The notes under the pieces are model-generated. The model was not told the origin of the DNA. It did no database searches and was given only the letters and a program-made list of their open reading frames with translations. From NCBI RefSeq assembly GCF_013032445.1, contig NZ_WQCA01000006.1:124001-188000 (forward strand): 64,000 bases of DNA, written 5' to 3'. Positions 62,920 to 64,000 of this stretch are shown here, in pieces. The position numbers were made by a program, and so were the translations under genes. The stretch's first letter is position 1; each line of letters opens with the position of its first letter. The DNA comes from Ruegeria arenilitoris. GTDB lineage: Bacteria > Pseudomonadota > Alphaproteobacteria > Rhodobacterales > Rhodobacteraceae.

Positions 62920-63828
62920 CTAAATCTTGGGCGCAATACTGGGTGTGGTCAGGTTACTGCGGTTCAATATCGCCTCACGCCAGGCGATGAAGCTGACAGC
63001 CGACAGGATCAGCGAGCCGCCCGCGACAACCCAAACATCGACGCTCTCGTGAAAAACTAAGGCACCTACCAGTGTGGCCCAGATCAGCTGCAAAAAGGTC
63101 ACCGGCTGCGTAACCGCCACAGGTGCGGCTTTCAGCGCAATCGTCATGAAGTAGTGACCGGCGGTGGCAAAGCTGGCGACCAGAAACAGAACGCCCAGAT
63201 CGCGCAGGCTGGGCGGGGTCCAGACGGCCACCGCAAATGGGATCAGGGCAATCGTCACCCAGATCGACATATGCGCCACGACCACCGACGGCGGCAGGTC
63301 CCGCACAAGCGCTTTTGCAATCAGGTAAGACGCACCAAGCGCCAGAGACGTGCCCAGCATCGTCAGGTGGCCTGCTGAAACCTCGCGGAACCCGGGCCGG
63401 AGAATGATGATGACGCCGATCACCGCCACACAGATCGCGGCAATCCGGCGAAAGGCCAGTTTCTCACCCAGAAACAGCGCCGCACCCAAGGTGACATACA
63501 CGGGCGTCATGTAATTCATCGCCGTGACCTCGGCCAAGGGAATCTGCGTCATTGAGAAAAACCACAGCATCACCGCCACGGCGTGCACGATCCCGCGCGC
63601 CCCAAAAAGGGTCAGGTGTCGGCGCGTCAGGTGCGTCGTCAGGACCAGTTTCAGGGCGGGCAACAGAAAGACCAGCCCAAAGACGAACCGAATAAACGCC
63701 GCCTGAATCGGGTCCATCGTCGAGCCTAGCGACTTGACCAGCGCGGTCATGACCACAAAGGACACCCCGGCGGCGAACATCCAGAACATGCCCACCAGCG
63801 GGCGATATGTTGGCGCAAGAGTTGTCAT
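62920..63828 (-). CDS. DMT family (EamA) transporter
   Basis: The 302-aa product has ten predicted helices in two EamA repeats: FWMFAAGVSFVVMTALVKSLG and FIRFVFGLVFLLPALKLVL, then ALGASYLIAKALVRDLPP and QPVTFLQLIWATLVGALVFHE. The last residues are soluble. These are exporters or importers of small metabolites; the substrate is unknown. The ATG 63828 is chosen, as the upstream extension is not conserved. It is convergent with nothing and lies downstream of the LysE-type gene. Confidence 0.88.
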   Translation of the reverse strand: MTTLAPTYRPLVGMFWMFAAGVSFVVMTALVKSLGSTMDPIQAAFIRFVFGLVFLLPALKLVLTTHLTRRHLTLFGARGIVHAVAVMLWFFSMTQIPLAEVTAMNYMTPVYVTLGAALFLGEKLAFRRIAAICVAVIGVIIILRPGFREVSAGHLTMLGTSLALGASYLIAKALVRDLPPSVVVAHMSIWVTIALIPFAVAVWTPPSLRDLGVLFLVASFATAGHYFMTIALKAAPVAVTQPVTFLQLIWATLVGALVFHESVDVWVVAGGSLILSAVSFIAWREAILNRSNLTTPSIAPKI

Positions 63829-63868
63829 TTTAACGGTAGAGCACCGAAACCCCTGCAGGGGCAACCCT

Positions 63869-64000
63869 TCACATCGCCACAAGTTTGTAAGCGATCCCCA
63901 GCATTACCACGCCGATCGCCACATCCAGAACCTGCCATGCCCGCGGTCTGGCAAAGACAGGAGACAGAACGCCAGCCCCGTAACCCAGTGAAAAGAAGAA
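63869..64000 (-). CDS. LysE-type amino acid exporter, C-terminal end
   Basis: The last 43 codons of a minus-strand gene enter from the right edge. GYGAGVLSPVFARPRAWQVLDVAIGVVMLGIAYKL matches the C-terminal helix region of the LysE/ArgO family of amino acid exporters. The start and most of the protein lie outside the window. It may form an operon with the DMT gene, 40 nt downstream. Confidence 0.72.
   Translation of the reverse strand, partial: FFFSLGYGAGVLSPVFARPRAWQVLDVAIGVVMLGIAYKLVAM

Overview
The window looks like chromosome from a Roseobacter-group alphaproteobacterium (Rhodobacteraceae, near Ruegeria and relatives). The evidence is the high GC content, protein matches typical of that group, a dcw cluster that opens with an extended leader, a DUF1127 gene followed by CUCCUCCC hairpins, an alphaproteobacterial GTTC-N7-GTTC SOS box, and a short-chain acyl-CoA regulator of the PccR type. 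No prophage, insertion sequence, CRISPR array or integrase was seen.

Layout. Positions 1-2607 (minus) hold the start of the dcw cell-division cluster, mraZ-rsmH-ftsL-ftsI, with ftsI running off the left edge. Its leader (about 2608-3200) carries an intrinsic terminator that matches the UpsM sRNA arrangement of Rhodobacter, plus 10-nt-phased MraZ-box-like repeats. From 3515 to 4070 a DUF1127 (CcaF1-like) gene is followed by six CUCCUCCC hairpins. Next come a DUF1330 protein, uvrD with an SOS box, an FMN-dependent 2-hydroxyacid dehydrogenase, pyruvate carboxylase, a MAPEG protein, two identical tRNA-Gly genes and a GNAT protein. Between 14.3 and 21.8 kb lies a dispersed histidine cluster (hisB, hisH, hisA, hisF, hisE) interrupted by small exported proteins and a membrane/spermidine-synthase-like fusion. 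From 21.9 to 33.1 kb are housekeeping and accessory genes: a lipoprotein, CoA-binding, YHS and zinc-ribbon proteins, a SpoU methyltransferase, tRNA-Tyr, a PLP enzyme with a sugar-lactone oxidase, DUF2478, NnrU, a Tag-like glycosylase, cytochrome c, YdcZ, and lolD/lolC.

Positions 33.1-34.7 kb are gene-poor. After that come proS, a coupled FAD oxidoreductase and 2OG-Fe(II) oxygenase pair, an AI-2E transporter, hdaA, ppx/gppA, an EEP nuclease, a TerB-DnaJ protein, a GNAT protein and a VOC protein. From 45.3 to 58.6 kb is a propionyl-CoA assimilation region: methylmalonyl-CoA mutase, pccA, pccB and their likely regulator pccR, mixed with a sulfotransferase-like gene, a porin and small conserved genes. 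The right end has YdcH, then betA-betC-betI for choline sulfate use with a BetI-type palindrome, a DMT transporter, and the tail of a LysE-type exporter.

How it works together. PccA/PccB carboxylate propionyl-CoA and the mutase yields succinyl-CoA, while pyruvate carboxylase refills oxaloacetate. BetC and BetA turn choline sulfate towards glycine betaine. The Lol proteins serve the several lipoproteins seen here. The most interesting parts are RNA and regulatory: the six-hairpin sRNA cluster, the mraZ leader with phased repeats, the SOS box of uvrD, the PccR-type TTTGCAAA sites, and a possible sRNA beside the porin. All functional calls rest on reading the sequence and on memory of the families; no database search was run.
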